Positions 7,720-16,741 of a DNA stretch of 53,688 nucleotides are shown here, piece after piece. This DNA is from Pseudoflavonifractor capillosus (GTDB taxonomy: Bacteria > Bacillota > Clostridia > Oscillospirales > Oscillospiraceae): the NCBI RefSeq assembly GCF_016899775.1, contig NZ_JACJJE010000020.1:1-53688 (forward strand), given 5' to 3'. Each line of letters starts with the position of its first letter. The stretch's first letter is position 1. Under the pieces are notes generated by a model. The model saw only the letters and a program-made list of their open reading frames with translations. It was not told where the DNA came from and made no database searches. The translations under genes were made by a program, and so were the position numbers.

Positions 7720-8373
7720 CTATTTCCTCATTCCGGCCGCCTGGTAGAGCAAGGCGTTGCAGACGGCGGCCGCCACAGTGGAGCCACCCTTCCGGCCCAT
7801 GGCCGTGATGGCGGGAACGCCCATGCGGCGGCACACCTCCCAGATGCGCTCCTTGCTCTCCACCACGTTGACAAAGCCCACGGGGACCCCGATGACCAGG
7901 GCGGGGCGGAGGGCCCCCGCCTCCATGAGCTCCGCCATGCGCAGCAGGGCGGTGGGGGCGTTGCCCACGGCAAAGACGGCCCTGGGGTGCTCTGTGGCCC
8001 ACCGGTCCACCGCCGCCGCGGCCCGAGTGGTGCCCTGTTCTTTGGACTGACGGGCCACCTCCGGGTCGGCCATATAGCACAGGCGCTCCACCCCCAGGGC
8101 CTCACAGGCCCCGCGGTTGACCCCGGAGCGGGCCATGTTGGTATCAGTGACGATGGGGGTCCCGGCCTTCAGGGCGGCCACCCCCGCCTCCACCGCCCCG
8201 GGGGTGAACCAGAGGTTTTGGGCGTAGTCGAAGTCCGCCGTGGTGTGGATAGCCCGGAGCACCACCGCCGCCCGGTCCGGGGGCAGAACTATGCCCTGGG
8301 CCTCCAGCTCCTCCCGGATGATGCGCATGCTCTCCCCCTCAATGTCCATGGGGGTCCCGTGTTCCAGCTTCAT
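7720..8373 (-). CDS. cbiC: Cobalt-precorrin-8 methylmutase
   Basis: A 217-residue cytoplasmic enzyme that moves the methyl group from C11 to C12 of the corrin ring (CbiC/CobH family). Family segments are visible: IHTTADFDYAQNLWF near the N-terminus with the catalytic-type His, VTDTNMARSGVN, and the glycine-rich C-terminal AMGRKGGSTVAAAVCNAL. The ATG at 8373 overlaps the upstream cbiET stop as ATGA, so translation is coupled. It is the last gene of the cobalamin block, and no terminator is evident after it before the lysO promoter. Confidence 0.96.
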   Translation of the reverse strand: MKLEHGTPMDIEGESMRIIREELEAQGIVLPPDRAAVVLRAIHTTADFDYAQNLWFTPGAVEAGVAALKAGTPIVTDTNMARSGVNRGACEALGVERLCYMADPEVARQSKEQGTTRAAAAVDRWATEHPRAVFAVGNAPTALLRMAELMEAGALRPALVIGVPVGFVNVVESKERIWEVCRRMGVPAITAMGRKGGSTVAAAVCNALLYQAAGMRK

Positions 8374-9590
8374 ACCAGCGCCTCCCTGTGTCCCGTGATG
8401 ATCCAAACCGGGTTCTGCCCCAGCATCAGGTTGAGCCCCCCGGCGGGTCTGCTGCGGGCCACGGTGATCTGGGTGATCTTGGGCTCCATGCCCAGCTGGG
8501 TGAGGGCGGCCACGGCCGCACCCAGGGTCTCCACCGCGATGGCGGTGAGACACACCCGCACGGCGGGATTTTTTTCCACAGCCGCCTGCAAAATGGGGAA
8601 CAATTCCCCGTCGCTGCCCCCGATAAAGACGCCGTCCGGGGCGGGGAGCTCCTCCAGCGCCTGGGGGGCCCGCCCCTCTGCCAGCTCCAGGTTATAGGCC
8701 CCGAACCGCTCCCGGTTGGCCCGGATGAGGGCGCAGGCCTCCCCCTTGCACTCCACCGCATACACCCGGCTGCGGGGGGCCAGGAGGGAGAGCTCCACGG
8801 AGACGGAGCCGGTGCCCGCCCCCACGTCCCAGTAGGTCTCCCCGTCCCGGACCTCCAGCTTGGCCAGGACGGCGGAGCGCACCTCCTGCTTGGTCATGGG
8901 CACATCCCCCCGGAGGAACACGCTGTCGTCCAGCCCCTGGGATCTGGGGGCGTTGGCGGGGGGCTCGTACCCCTCCACCAGCAGGACGGACAGGGGGGCG
9001 GTCTCCTGCCCCGCCAGCTCATACACCGGGCCGGAGCGGATGCGCTCACCGGGGTAGGACAGATCCTCCCCCACCGTGGCGGTGAGGTGCCCCAGACCGG
9101 CCTGGGACAGCCTCTGACACAGCGCGCCCGCACCACCGGCCCCGCCGGTGAGAAAGAACACCGGACGGCCCCGGGCGGCGAGCACCTCTCCCACCGGGTC
9201 GCAGGTCAGGCCGTGGGCGGAGACGACAGACCACTCCTGCCAGGGGCGGCCCAACTGGGCGGCAAAATATTGCAGACTGGAGACGCCGGGCAGCACCCGG
9301 ACGGAAATGCCCCGCTCCCTCAGCAGAGGGAGAAGCGTCCGGGCCCCGGAGTGAAAGCCGGTGTCCCCGCTGTACAGCACGCAGGGGAAAGAAAAGTCCC
9401 GGCCCTCCAGGATCTCCAGCATATCCGCCGACTTGGTGGCGGGGAAGCGGGGGGCCTGGGGGGCGAGGGAGCACTCCTCCAGCAGGCGGCGGGAGCCGAG
9501 CAGACAGTCGGCGCGGCCCAGGGCCTCCGCTGCGGCGGCGGGGAGATACTCGGCCCCGCCGGGGCCCATGCCGATTAAGGTCACTTCCAT
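8370..9590 (-). CDS. cbiET: Fused cobalt-precorrin-6B/7 methyltransferase-decarboxylase (CbiE-CbiT)
   Basis: A 406-residue fusion. Residues about 1-195 are the CbiE tetrapyrrole methylase (GMGPGGAEYLP at the start, YSGDTGFHSGA, LPGVSSLQYFAAQLG). Residues about 215-406 are CbiT, a class I SAM methyltransferase-decarboxylase with motif WDVGAGTGSVSVELS. Together they methylate C5 and C15 and remove the C12 acetate carboxyl, as CobL does in the aerobic pathway. The ATG at 9590 has AAGGA upstream. It sits downstream of repeat region A, which separates it from cbiJ, and overlaps cbiC by four bases. Confidence 0.96.
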   Translation of the reverse strand: MEVTLIGMGPGGAEYLPAAAAEALGRADCLLGSRRLLEECSLAPQAPRFPATKSADMLEILEGRDFSFPCVLYSGDTGFHSGARTLLPLLRERGISVRVLPGVSSLQYFAAQLGRPWQEWSVVSAHGLTCDPVGEVLAARGRPVFFLTGGAGGAGALCQRLSQAGLGHLTATVGEDLSYPGERIRSGPVYELAGQETAPLSVLLVEGYEPPANAPRSQGLDDSVFLRGDVPMTKQEVRSAVLAKLEVRDGETYWDVGAGTGSVSVELSLLAPRSRVYAVECKGEACALIRANRERFGAYNLELAEGRAPQALEELPAPDGVFIGGSDGELFPILQAAVEKNPAVRVCLTAIAVETLGAAVAALTQLGMEPKITQITVARSRPAGGLNLMLGQNPVWIITGHREALV

Positions 9591-10336
9591 GGGGGTTCCT
9601 TCTTTCTTTTATTTTGGAAAATTGGGGGGACGGGGGATTTCGCCGCCCCGGCGGCGAGCTTCTTTCTGGATGCCCAGAAAGAAGCCAAAGAGGCACCAGG
9701 GGTAAGCGCAATCGGCAGGCGCGTCTGCGCCGCCCCTGCCTCCATGCCGCTTACCCCTGGACCCCATTTTACGGGGGCCCAATTAGGAGAGTATTCCGGT
9801 TATCGCAAAGGCGCGGGTGGTTCAGTCGACTGGTTTCCCTTCTATTACCGCTGCCGCTGAGGGTCCGGTCACCTTTGGGTGTTTCTTCTATCGGTGGAAA
9901 GCGCGCCTTTTGGGGTGGTGGGGCTCAAGTTTGGCTCAGGGAAACGCGGGCGGCCACATGGGGCCGCCCCTACGGGCAAATCGGAACATTTGGGGGCGGG
10001 CCAGATGAGGACACCCGCCCCTACGGCGGAAACGGAATCGGGGCGTTGGTTCGGCAAACTCAGGCGCAGAAACGGAGCCGCACTCGCTCTAATTTTCCAC
10101 AAACCCAGGGCCCAGTGGCCCGGAAGGAACCGCACCCAAGCACTCCTGATTTTGCGCGCCGGAAATGTTCTGCCCAACCCAAGGGGTGACCTCCGTAATG
10201 GGGGACCGGGGGAAAGCCGTCATTGGCGAACGAAGTTCGCCTCTGCGGCGTCCCCCGGCGATCCTTTGGTGACTTTCCCATCGCTGGGAAAGTCACTCGC
10301 CGCCCGCAGGCGGCGAAATTCCCCGCGCAGATTCTA
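9591..10336 (-). repeat. Repeat region A between cbiJ and cbiET (two structured modules facing each other, REP hairpins)
   Basis: No gene is supported here. Module A1 (9638-9777, plus orientation) has TTTCGCC, stem GCTTCTTTCTGG (9658-9669) with CCAGAAAGAAGC (9674-9685), then CCAAAG, then a large stem-loop (AGGGGTAAGC at 9698-9707 with GCTTACCCCT at 9749-9758). Module A2 (10192-10318, minus orientation) has the same architecture with stem GTGACTTTCCC/GGGAAAGTCAC (10269-10279, 10286-10296). A2 begins about 20 bases after the cbiJ stop. Two GTAG-headed REP-like hairpins on the minus strand lie at 9946-9973 and 9993-10024. The block sits inside the cobalamin operon and may weaken transcription into cbiET-cbiC. 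Confidence 0.75.
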
Positions 10337-11068
10337 TCAATTCAGCACCCAATCCAAAACAGTATCCAAATCCTCCCCATCATCCTCCGGCCGTCCAATA
10401 ACCACCAGGGAGACCCCGGTATTCTGGGCCGCGGAGACTTTCTCCCCGAACCCCCCGGCGGAGCCGCCGTCCTTAGTGACCATCCAGCGGATGCGGTGCT
10501 GCTCCAGAATGGCCTCGTTGAGTTTTTGGGAGAAGGGGCCGTGCATGGCGATGATGTTTTTGGTGGGGACCCCCGCCCGGCGGCAGGCGGATAGACTTTC
10601 CTCCACCGGCAGCACCCGGGGGTAGAGCCGCTCCGGCTCCAGGCCGGCAAAGGCGGACAGCTTCTTAGCCCCGATGGCCAGGAGGATATTTCCCTCCTGC
10701 CCCTGGAGAAATTGAGCGGCCTCCTCCGGGCTGCCCGCCAAAATACTGCCCGGCGGCAGCTGGCTCTCCCGCCGCAACAGGCGGCGCAGAGGAACTCCGG
10801 CGGAGCGGCAGGCGGAGCGGATGTTTGCGGAGACCTCCCGGGCGTAGGGGTGGGTGGCGTCCACGCACTTGTCGTACCCGGACAGCAGGGCCGCCATCTC
10901 CTCCGCTGTCCTCCGCCCCACCAGAGGGGTGATGCCGGGCAGGCCGGAGAGCTCCTCCGCCCCCAGTTCCGTGGCCACGCTGACGGCGGCGGAGACCCCG
11001 CGCCGGGACAGGGCCTGGGCCAGCAGGCGGCCCTCGGTGGTGCCGCCGAAGATCAAAAGGCGGCTCAT
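10337..11068 (-). CDS. cbiJ: Cobalt-precorrin-6A reductase
   Basis: A 243-residue NAD(P)H-dependent enzyme reducing cobalt-precorrin-6A (CbiJ/CobK). The N-terminal nucleotide-binding segment LLIFGGTTEGRLLAQAL is typical. Further family segments are CVDATHPYAREVSANIRSAC and, near the C-terminus, VTKDGGSAGGFGEKVSAA. The ATG at 11068 overlaps the cbiH stop as ATGA, so the pair is translationally coupled. Repeat region A follows immediately after its stop. Confidence 0.95.
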   Translation of the reverse strand: MSRLLIFGGTTEGRLLAQALSRRGVSAAVSVATELGAEELSGLPGITPLVGRRTAEEMAALLSGYDKCVDATHPYAREVSANIRSACRSAGVPLRRLLRRESQLPPGSILAGSPEEAAQFLQGQEGNILLAIGAKKLSAFAGLEPERLYPRVLPVEESLSACRRAGVPTKNIIAMHGPFSQKLNEAILEQHRIRWMVTKDGGSAGGFGEKVSAAQNTGVSLVVIGRPEDDGEDLDTVLDWVLN

Positions 11069-11799
11069 CCCTTGGCCTCGTAGCCCCGGGGGGTGACCAT
11101 CCGCCCGGAAATCTCCCGGGTGGACTGGGAGCCGATGAACACGGTGGTGAACATGTCCACCTGCTCCTCCCGCAGCTCCGCCAGGGAGACCAGGCGGTGT
11201 TCCTGGCCCTCTCGGCCGATGTTCTTCACCCAGCCGCACACCGTGTCCCCGCTCCGGTGTTTTAAGAGAATATCGCAGGCCCGCCGTAAATGGTCCCGCC
11301 GCTTTTTGCTCATGGGGTTGTAGAGGCAGAGCACAAAGTCCCCCGCCCCGGCGCAGTCCAGGCGCTTCTCAATCACCGGCCAGGGGGTGAGCATGTCGGA
11401 CAGGGAGATCACCGCAAAGTCGTGCATCAGGGGGGCACCCAGCACGGCGGCCCCGGCCAGGGCGGCGGTGACGCCGGGGATGACCTCCACCTCCACCTCC
11501 GGGAAGTCCTCCGCCATCTGGAGGATGGGGCCGGCCATGCCGTACACCCCCGCGTCCCCGCTGCAGATCATGGCGGTGGTCTTTCCCGCCGCCGCCCGCT
11601 CCAGGGCCAGACGGCACCGCTCCAACTCCTGGGTCATGGGGGTGGACAGGATCTCCCGCCCCTCCTGAAATTCCCGGGCCAGATCCAGGTAGGTGGTGTA
11701 GCCGCACAGCACCTGGCTCGCCTCCAGGGCAAGCCGGGCCTGGGGGGTGAGCTGATCCGCCCCGCCGGGGCCTATTCCGATCACATAGAGTTGTTTCAA
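11065..11799 (-). CDS. cbiH: Cobalt-precorrin-3B C17-methyltransferase
   Basis: A 244-residue SAM-dependent tetrapyrrole methylase that methylates C17 and contracts the ring (CbiH/CobJ). Motifs: VIGIGPGGADQLTPQA at the N-terminus, ICSGDAGVYGMAGP, VIPGVTAALAGAAVLGAPL and LYNPMSKKR. A TTG start at 11799 is chosen: it has GGGAGG eight bases upstream and overlaps the cbiG stop as TTGA, matching the other coupled joints in this operon. An upstream in-frame TTG at 11826 has no better site. Confidence 0.95.
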   Translation of the reverse strand: MKQLYVIGIGPGGADQLTPQARLALEASQVLCGYTTYLDLAREFQEGREILSTPMTQELERCRLALERAAAGKTTAMICSGDAGVYGMAGPILQMAEDFPEVEVEVIPGVTAALAGAAVLGAPLMHDFAVISLSDMLTPWPVIEKRLDCAGAGDFVLCLYNPMSKKRRDHLRRACDILLKHRSGDTVCGWVKNIGREGQEHRLVSLAELREEQVDMFTTVFIGSQSTREISGRMVTPRGYEAKG

Positions 11800-12809
11800 G
11801 GAAGTATCCTCCCGTCTGTATTCCAAGTGAGGGGCGGCTCCTGCCCCGCCAGGGCCAGGGTCACCCCGTTCAGAGCGGTCTTTTTCCGCAGCAGGACTCC
11901 CCCCGCCGCCAGGGCGGCGCGCTCACACACGTTGTCCACCCCGGTGATCTCCGCCACAAAGGGGGAGGAGGAAAACTCCCCCGCCACCGCCTCCAGTTCC
12001 TGGGCGGTGTAGGTGGTCAGCGGGAGGCCCAGCTCCCCGCATAGGGCCAGAAGCCCGGGCTCGTCCCCTTTCAAATCAATGGAGCACACCGCCTCCAGGC
12101 CCAGGGAGGAGAGCCGCTCCCCCCTCAGCACGGTGTCCAGCAGGGCACGGATGGCGCCGGCCCCCGTGCCCCGGCGGCAGCCCACCCCCGCCCGGAGGGT
12201 TCTGGGACACAGCCACAGGGCATCCCGCTCTGGGCGGTACCAGTCCACCACCACGTCCGCTGTTTCCCGCTCCCCAGCCAAAAGTCCGGCTGGCCTCTCC
12301 CCGGCGATGGGCCACCTGGACCAGAGGGAGACGGCCTTTCCCTCCAGCAGGGCGGAGGACACGTCCACGATTTTCTCCGGGTTGCATACGGCCAGCCCCT
12401 GAGCCCGGGCCCACTGGTCCACAGCGAAGGCCCCGTTCACATCGGTGGCGGTGGTGATAACCGCCTGGCCGCCCATCAGGGCGGCGATCTCCCGGGCCAG
12501 GTCGTTGGCCCCGCCCAGGTGGCCGGAGAGGATGGGGATGGCAAACTGGCCCCCCTCGTCCACCACAACCACCGCCGGGTCGGTGCTCTTGTGCCGCAGG
12601 TGGGGGGCGATGGACCGCACGGCGATGCCAGCCGCCCCCACAAAGATGAGGCCCTGGGCCCGGCCGAAGGCCTGGGCGGTCCAATCCGCCGCGGACGCTC
12701 CCGGCCCCCGGGTACAGGCGGCCTGGTGGCCCCGCCGGGTCAGTTCCTCCGCCAGCCGGGCGGCCAGGGCGGCCCCCCGCCGGGTGAAGGCGGTGAGTTC
12801 CAGCCTCAT
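11796..12809 (-). CDS. cbiG: Cobalt-precorrin-5A hydrolase
   Basis: A 337-residue CbiG, the marker of the anaerobic pathway: it opens the delta-lactone of cobalt-precorrin-5A and releases acetaldehyde. Visible signatures are FVGAAGIAVRSIAPHLRHKSTDPAVV in the N-terminal domain, ILSGHLGGANDLAREIA, and the C-terminal CbiG domain beginning AGVGCRRGTGA with VCSIDLKGDEPGL. The ATG at 12809 overlaps the cbiF stop (ATGA). Confidence 0.96.
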   Translation of the reverse strand: MRLELTAFTRRGAALAARLAEELTRRGHQAACTRGPGASAADWTAQAFGRAQGLIFVGAAGIAVRSIAPHLRHKSTDPAVVVVDEGGQFAIPILSGHLGGANDLAREIAALMGGQAVITTATDVNGAFAVDQWARAQGLAVCNPEKIVDVSSALLEGKAVSLWSRWPIAGERPAGLLAGERETADVVVDWYRPERDALWLCPRTLRAGVGCRRGTGAGAIRALLDTVLRGERLSSLGLEAVCSIDLKGDEPGLLALCGELGLPLTTYTAQELEAVAGEFSSSPFVAEITGVDNVCERAALAAGGVLLRKKTALNGVTLALAGQEPPLTWNTDGRILP

Positions 12810-13585
12810 AGGGTCCCTCCCGGCTCCGCCGAGCCGTCCCCGGTGCGGTACTCCGTGGAGAAGCCGGGGTGGTACAGGAGGCTGCGCTGGTACTGATGGG
12901 AGAGAAAGTCCCCCACCAGCACCAGAGCGGTCTTGGAGATGTGGTGGTCCCGCCCCGCCTGGGCCAGGGTGCCCACGGTGCACCGGACCACCTTCTCCTC
13001 CGGCCAGGTGGCCTTGTACACCAGGGCCGCCGGGGTGTCCGGGGTATAGGCCCCCTTCAGCAGCTGGGCGGACAGCCCCTCCAGCATGCCGGCGGAGAGA
13101 AAGACCACCATGGTGCACCCGTGCTGGGCCAGGGAGGCGATGGACTCCCCTTCGGGCACCGGAGTACGGCCCGCCATGCGGGTGATGATGACGCTCTGGC
13201 TCACCCCGGGGAGGGTGTACTCCACCCCTGCGGCGGCGGCAGCCCCGCAGAAGGAGGACACCCCCGGGGTCACGTCCCAGGGGATGCCCCGCCGGTCCAG
13301 CTGGTCCATCTGCTCCCGCACCGCCCCGTAGAGGGAGGGGTCCCCGGTGTGGAGGCGGACGGTGTTCCCGCCGGCGCGCTCGGTCTGCTCCAGCACCTCC
13401 AGCACCTGCTCCAGGGTCATCTGGGCGCTGTTGTACACCGGCACGCCCTCCCGGGCGAAGCCCAGCAGGACGGGGTTCACCAGGCTGCCCGCGTATACCA
13501 CGCAGTCGGCCTGCTTTAAAAGCTCCGCACCCCGGAGGGTGATCAGGTCAGGCCCGCCGGGGCCGGCGCCTACGAAATGGACCAT
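12806..13585 (-). CDS. cbiF: Cobalt-precorrin-4 C11-methyltransferase
   Basis: A 259-residue SAM-dependent tetrapyrrole methylase (CbiF/CobM). Motifs: FVGAGPGGPDLITLRGAELL, VYAGSLVNP, LHTGDPSLYGAVREQMD and VTPGVSSFCGAAAAAG, with LPGVSQSVIITRMAGRTPVP being characteristic of CbiF. An AAGGAGG site precedes the ATG at 13585. It is the first gene after repeat region B and starts the tightly overlapping run cbiF-cbiG-cbiH-cbiJ. Confidence 0.96.
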   Translation of the reverse strand: MVHFVGAGPGGPDLITLRGAELLKQADCVVYAGSLVNPVLLGFAREGVPVYNSAQMTLEQVLEVLEQTERAGGNTVRLHTGDPSLYGAVREQMDQLDRRGIPWDVTPGVSSFCGAAAAAGVEYTLPGVSQSVIITRMAGRTPVPEGESIASLAQHGCTMVVFLSAGMLEGLSAQLLKGAYTPDTPAALVYKATWPEEKVVRCTVGTLAQAGRDHHISKTALVLVGDFLSHQYQRSLLYHPGFSTEYRTGDGSAEPGGTL

Positions 13586-14294
13586 GGGAAGACCTCCTTT
13601 TTCTTGCTTTTAATGCGCAGGGAATTTCGCCGCCCTCCTCCTTTTAGACTTCCCCCTGGGGCGGATGAGGGGCAGCTCAGGGAACAGACATCATTAGAAG
13701 AACCCCGTAGGGCGGGGGCTCGCCCCCGCCGCCTTGTTTTGTAGGGTTTCGCCATCTCCGCGCTAAGAGCCGCCCTGCGGGCGGTTGCGCTCCGAAACGC
13801 GCCTGCGGGCGCAGTGCGGGGCGAGTTCCTTTTCCGCGTGGAAAAGGAACCAAAAGACGCCAGGGGGTCGGCTCAAGATGGACACTTCGTGTCCATATTC
13901 GCCGTCCCCCTAGAACTCCCATTACGGGGGTTATCCCCTGGGCCGGGCAGAGCATTTCCGGCGCGCAAAATCTGAGTAGCGTTCCAGTATTCAATCCGGG
14001 CCACTGGGCCCTGGGTGTGCAAAAATTTCAATCGGTGCGGTTCCAATTCTGCGCCTGCCTGTTCCGAACCAACGCTCCGATTCTGTTTTCCGCCGTAGGG
14101 GCGGGTGCCCTCACCCGCCCGCCTTGCAATGGTCTGATTTGCCCGTAGGGGCGGCACACTGGGCCGCCCGCGTTTCCCTGTGCCCACCCTTGGCGGCTCT
14201 CAAGGTGAATTACCCCGTAGGAGCAAGGGAGGGGGCTGGGCCATGGGTTCCTTTCGGCCCGGGCAGAAAGGAACCCACCCCTCAAATACAATCC
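13586..14294 (+). repeat. Repeat region B between cbiL and cbiF (structured module, REP hairpins)
   Basis: No gene is supported. Module B (13747-13930, plus orientation, opposite to the operon) contains TTTCGCC, stem GTTCCTTTTCC (13825-13835) with GGAAAAGGAAC (13840-13850), CAAAAG, a large stem closed by GGGGG/CCCCC with inner hairpin GGACACTTCGTGTCC (13880-13894), and a final ATTACGGGGG. Its 3' continuation carries CATTTCCGGCGCGC and CCGAACCAACGCTCCGAT, shared with regions A, C and D. GTAG-headed hairpins on the plus strand lie at 13707-13733, 14095-14121 and 14145-14171. The region separates cbiL from cbiF. Confidence 0.75.
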
Positions 14295-14996
14295 TTACGG
14301 TAAAATAATGGTTGTAAAATACCCGGAGGACTCCGGTTTTTCTTTCAAAGAGGAGAACACCCGCTCTCCGGGCAGGCCGCAGTTCTCTACCATCCCCGCC
14401 CGGTCCAGCCAGTCTCTCCGCTCAAGCTCCTCCAAAAGCCGGGGGTAGTTCTTGCCGGACTTCATCAAAATTTTGCTCCCGGGGAGGTCCAGGGTCTCCC
14501 CCGGGCCCTCGCCCCCGCCGGGAAGGATGTGCAGGGGGGTGTTGGCCTCGGTGAGGCTCCGGCCCAGCCGGGCGGCCACGGCGCAGAAGCTGGGCACGCC
14601 GGGGACCATGACACAGGGGAAGCCCTCCGCTTTTAGAATGTCCATCAGATAGCAGTAGGTGGAGAAGATGGACACGTCCCCCAGAATGGCCATGGCCACG
14701 TCCTGGCCCGCCTCCAGATAGGGGCGGACCGCATCCGCGGCGGCCCGGTGGGCCTCCTGCTGTTTGGCCCTGTCCCGGGACATGGCGAAGTAGAGAGGGA
14801 GAAGCGTCTTGCCCTCCAGGTCCGCCGCCTGCCGGGCGATGCTCAGGGCGGTCATCTCCCCGGAGGCGGTCTGGGGGGCGGCCAGCACGGGGCAGGCCTC
14901 CAGCACCCGCACCGCCTTCAAGGTCAGCAGCTCCGGGTCGCCGGGCCCCACCCCCACGCCGTAAAAGGTTCCTAGATGTTTTTTGCTGTGTTCCAT
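14295..14996 (-). CDS. cbiL: Cobalt-factor II / precorrin-2 C20-methyltransferase
   Basis: A 233-residue SAM-dependent methylase adding the C20 methyl group. Family motifs: GVGVGPGDPELLTLKAVRVL near the N-terminus, MAILGDVSIFSTYCYL, and VPGVPSFCAVAARLGRSL. Its start overlaps the end of cbiD by 25 bases, so the two are co-translated. The stop is followed by repeat region B. Confidence 0.95.
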   Translation of the reverse strand: MEHSKKHLGTFYGVGVGPGDPELLTLKAVRVLEACPVLAAPQTASGEMTALSIARQAADLEGKTLLPLYFAMSRDRAKQQEAHRAAADAVRPYLEAGQDVAMAILGDVSIFSTYCYLMDILKAEGFPCVMVPGVPSFCAVAARLGRSLTEANTPLHILPGGGEGPGETLDLPGSKILMKSGKNYPRLLEELERRDWLDRAGMVENCGLPGERVFSSLKEKPESSGYFTTIILP

Positions 14997-16123
14997 GTAT
15001 CCAAAATCTCCTTCGCCCCCCGGGTCATTCCCAGCAGGCCGTATTGATTGCTGAACAGCACTGCGCCGGTCTGCAAATCCTCCCCCGCCCGCCGGTCCAG
15101 ATGGCGCTGGATGGCGGAGAGGAGGGAGGCCAGCACCGGCTCCCGCAGCTGTTTTTCCGCTAAAATTTCCAGACAGCGGTCAGTAGTGGCGCTGTCCATG
15201 AGGGCCTGGGCGGTCTCCCGGTCCGCCCCGCACAGGGCGGCGTGGGCGCAGAAAATCTCCGTGCGCCCGTCCGCCCAGCGGGAGTGGGTGTTGAAGATTC
15301 CACCCGCCAGCTTGACAAACTTTCCGATGTGGCCCACCAGAAGGATTTCGTGAAATCCCTCCAAGCGGGCGCTGTCCAGGGCCTCCCCCACAAAGTTGGA
15401 GCACCGGACCACCGGGACCTGGCCGGGCAAGTCTAACGTGCCGCTTTTCAAAAAGTCCATCCCATAGTTGCCCGGGGTGAGGACCAGGCGGCGCGCCCCG
15501 CCGCCGGCGGCCTGGCGCAGCTCCAGGGCCATGGTGTCCACCAGGGCCTGGACGCTCATGGGCTCCACAATGCCCGAGGTGCCCAGAATAGAGATGCCCC
15601 CCTCCACCCCCAGGTGGGGGTTGAAGGTCTTTCGGGCGGCCTCCCGCCCCCCGGGGACCGAGATGGTGACGAGAAGCCCGCCCGGCTCGTCCAGAGCTTT
15701 CCGCACCGAGTCCACCGCCTCATATATCATCCGCCGGGGCACCGAGTTGATGGCCCACTCGCCCACCGGCTGGTCCAGGCCGGGTTTGGTCACCCGGCCC
15801 ACCCCCTCGCCCCCCCGGAGGGTAATCTCCTCCCCGGGCTGGCGGGTGACCGCGGCGGTGATGGGAAGGCCGTGGGTGGCGTCTATGTCGTCCCCGCCGT
15901 CCTTGGTCACCGAGCAGAACGCCGTGCCGCCCTCCAGGCGGGGGTCCTCCACCGGGACCTCCACCACCCAGCCCCTTGGGGTGCGCAGGGAGACCCGCTC
16001 CGGGACCTGTCCCGTGAGGAGCAGGCGGGCCGCCCCCTGGGCGGCCAGAGCGGCGCAGGTGCCGGTGGTGTAGCCGCAGCGCAGGCGCTTGCCGCCGGAT
16101 TGGATGTAGTGGTCGAAAGACAT
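14972..16123 (-). CDS. cbiD: Cobalt-precorrin-5B C1-methyltransferase
   Basis: A 383-residue CbiD, the methyltransferase specific to the anaerobic pathway. Signatures: RCGYTTGTCAALAAQGAA at the N-terminus, FCSVTKDGGDDIDATHG, RGGEGVGRVTKPGL, ILGTSGIVEPMSVQA, PGNYGMDFL and VGHIGKFVKLAGGIFNTHS. The start ATG at 16123 follows GGAG in AAAAGGAGCCC. Repeat region C lies between this gene and cbiK. Confidence 0.96.
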   Translation of the reverse strand: MSFDHYIQSGGKRLRCGYTTGTCAALAAQGAARLLLTGQVPERVSLRTPRGWVVEVPVEDPRLEGGTAFCSVTKDGGDDIDATHGLPITAAVTRQPGEEITLRGGEGVGRVTKPGLDQPVGEWAINSVPRRMIYEAVDSVRKALDEPGGLLVTISVPGGREAARKTFNPHLGVEGGISILGTSGIVEPMSVQALVDTMALELRQAAGGGARRLVLTPGNYGMDFLKSGTLDLPGQVPVVRCSNFVGEALDSARLEGFHEILLVGHIGKFVKLAGGIFNTHSRWADGRTEIFCAHAALCGADRETAQALMDSATTDRCLEILAEKQLREPVLASLLSAIQRHLDRRAGEDLQTGAVLFSNQYGLLGMTRGAKEILDTWNTAKNI

Positions 16124-16741
16124 AGAGGGCTCCTTTTTTCTTAATGGGGAGGTTCGCCGCATCGGCAGAAAAGTAGGCAAAGCGCCACCGGGGACGGCGG
16201 GCGGGTGAGGGCACCCGCCCCTACGACATATCCGAAGGTGCGTTTGATCTTTTGTAGGGCCCGATGCCCCCATCGGGCCGTTCCCGGGCGGCCCAGATGT
16301 GCCGCCCCTACGGCGAAAACGGACCGGGAGCGTTGGTTCGGCAAACCCAGGCGCAGTTGTGGAACCGCACCATTCGAAATTTTCCGTCCAACAGGCCGCC
16401 GAAGGCGGCCCCCAACGCCAAGCCCAGCGTAGCGGGTTTGCGCTGGAGAGGAGGAGCGATGGAGTGAACGAGCTTTGCCCGGTCCGGGCGAAGCGAGGGA
16501 TACGAAATCCGCGACGACGAAGTAGCCCGGCGGGAATTTAGATTGCCACTCAAATTTTGCGCGCCGGAACTGTTGCAATATTTTCAGGTACGCGTCCCCC
16601 GTAATGGGGTCCGGGGTGCAGCGACTTGGAGCACCGGAACGGTGCTCCTCGGAGCGAACCCCGGCGGCGTTTTGGTGACTTTGCCGCCGTGGGCAAAGTC
16701 ACTCGCCGCCCGCAGGCGGCGAAATCCCCCTGTGAGAATGT
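16124..16741 (-). repeat. Repeat region C between cbiK and cbiD (structured module, REP hairpins)
   Basis: No gene is supported. Module C (16596-16724, minus orientation) starts about 20 bases after the cbiK stop, with stem GTGACTTTGCC/GGCAAAGTCAC (16675-16685, 16692-16702), a CAAAA spacer and an inner hairpin GGAGCACCG/CGGTGCTCC. GTAG-headed hairpins lie at 16198-16224 (minus), 16254-16279 (plus) and 16285-16311 (minus). Between them, 16410-16540 carries AAGCCCAGCG...GGAGAGGAGGAGC and GCGACGACGA, which resemble the 138-base tandem units near tmRNA. It separates cbiK from cbiD. Confidence 0.7.

Noticed and set aside
9780-9945. Gene or RNA in the middle of repeat region A
   Set aside because: No frame with a ribosome site, no recognised RNA motif; the flanks are repeat modules.
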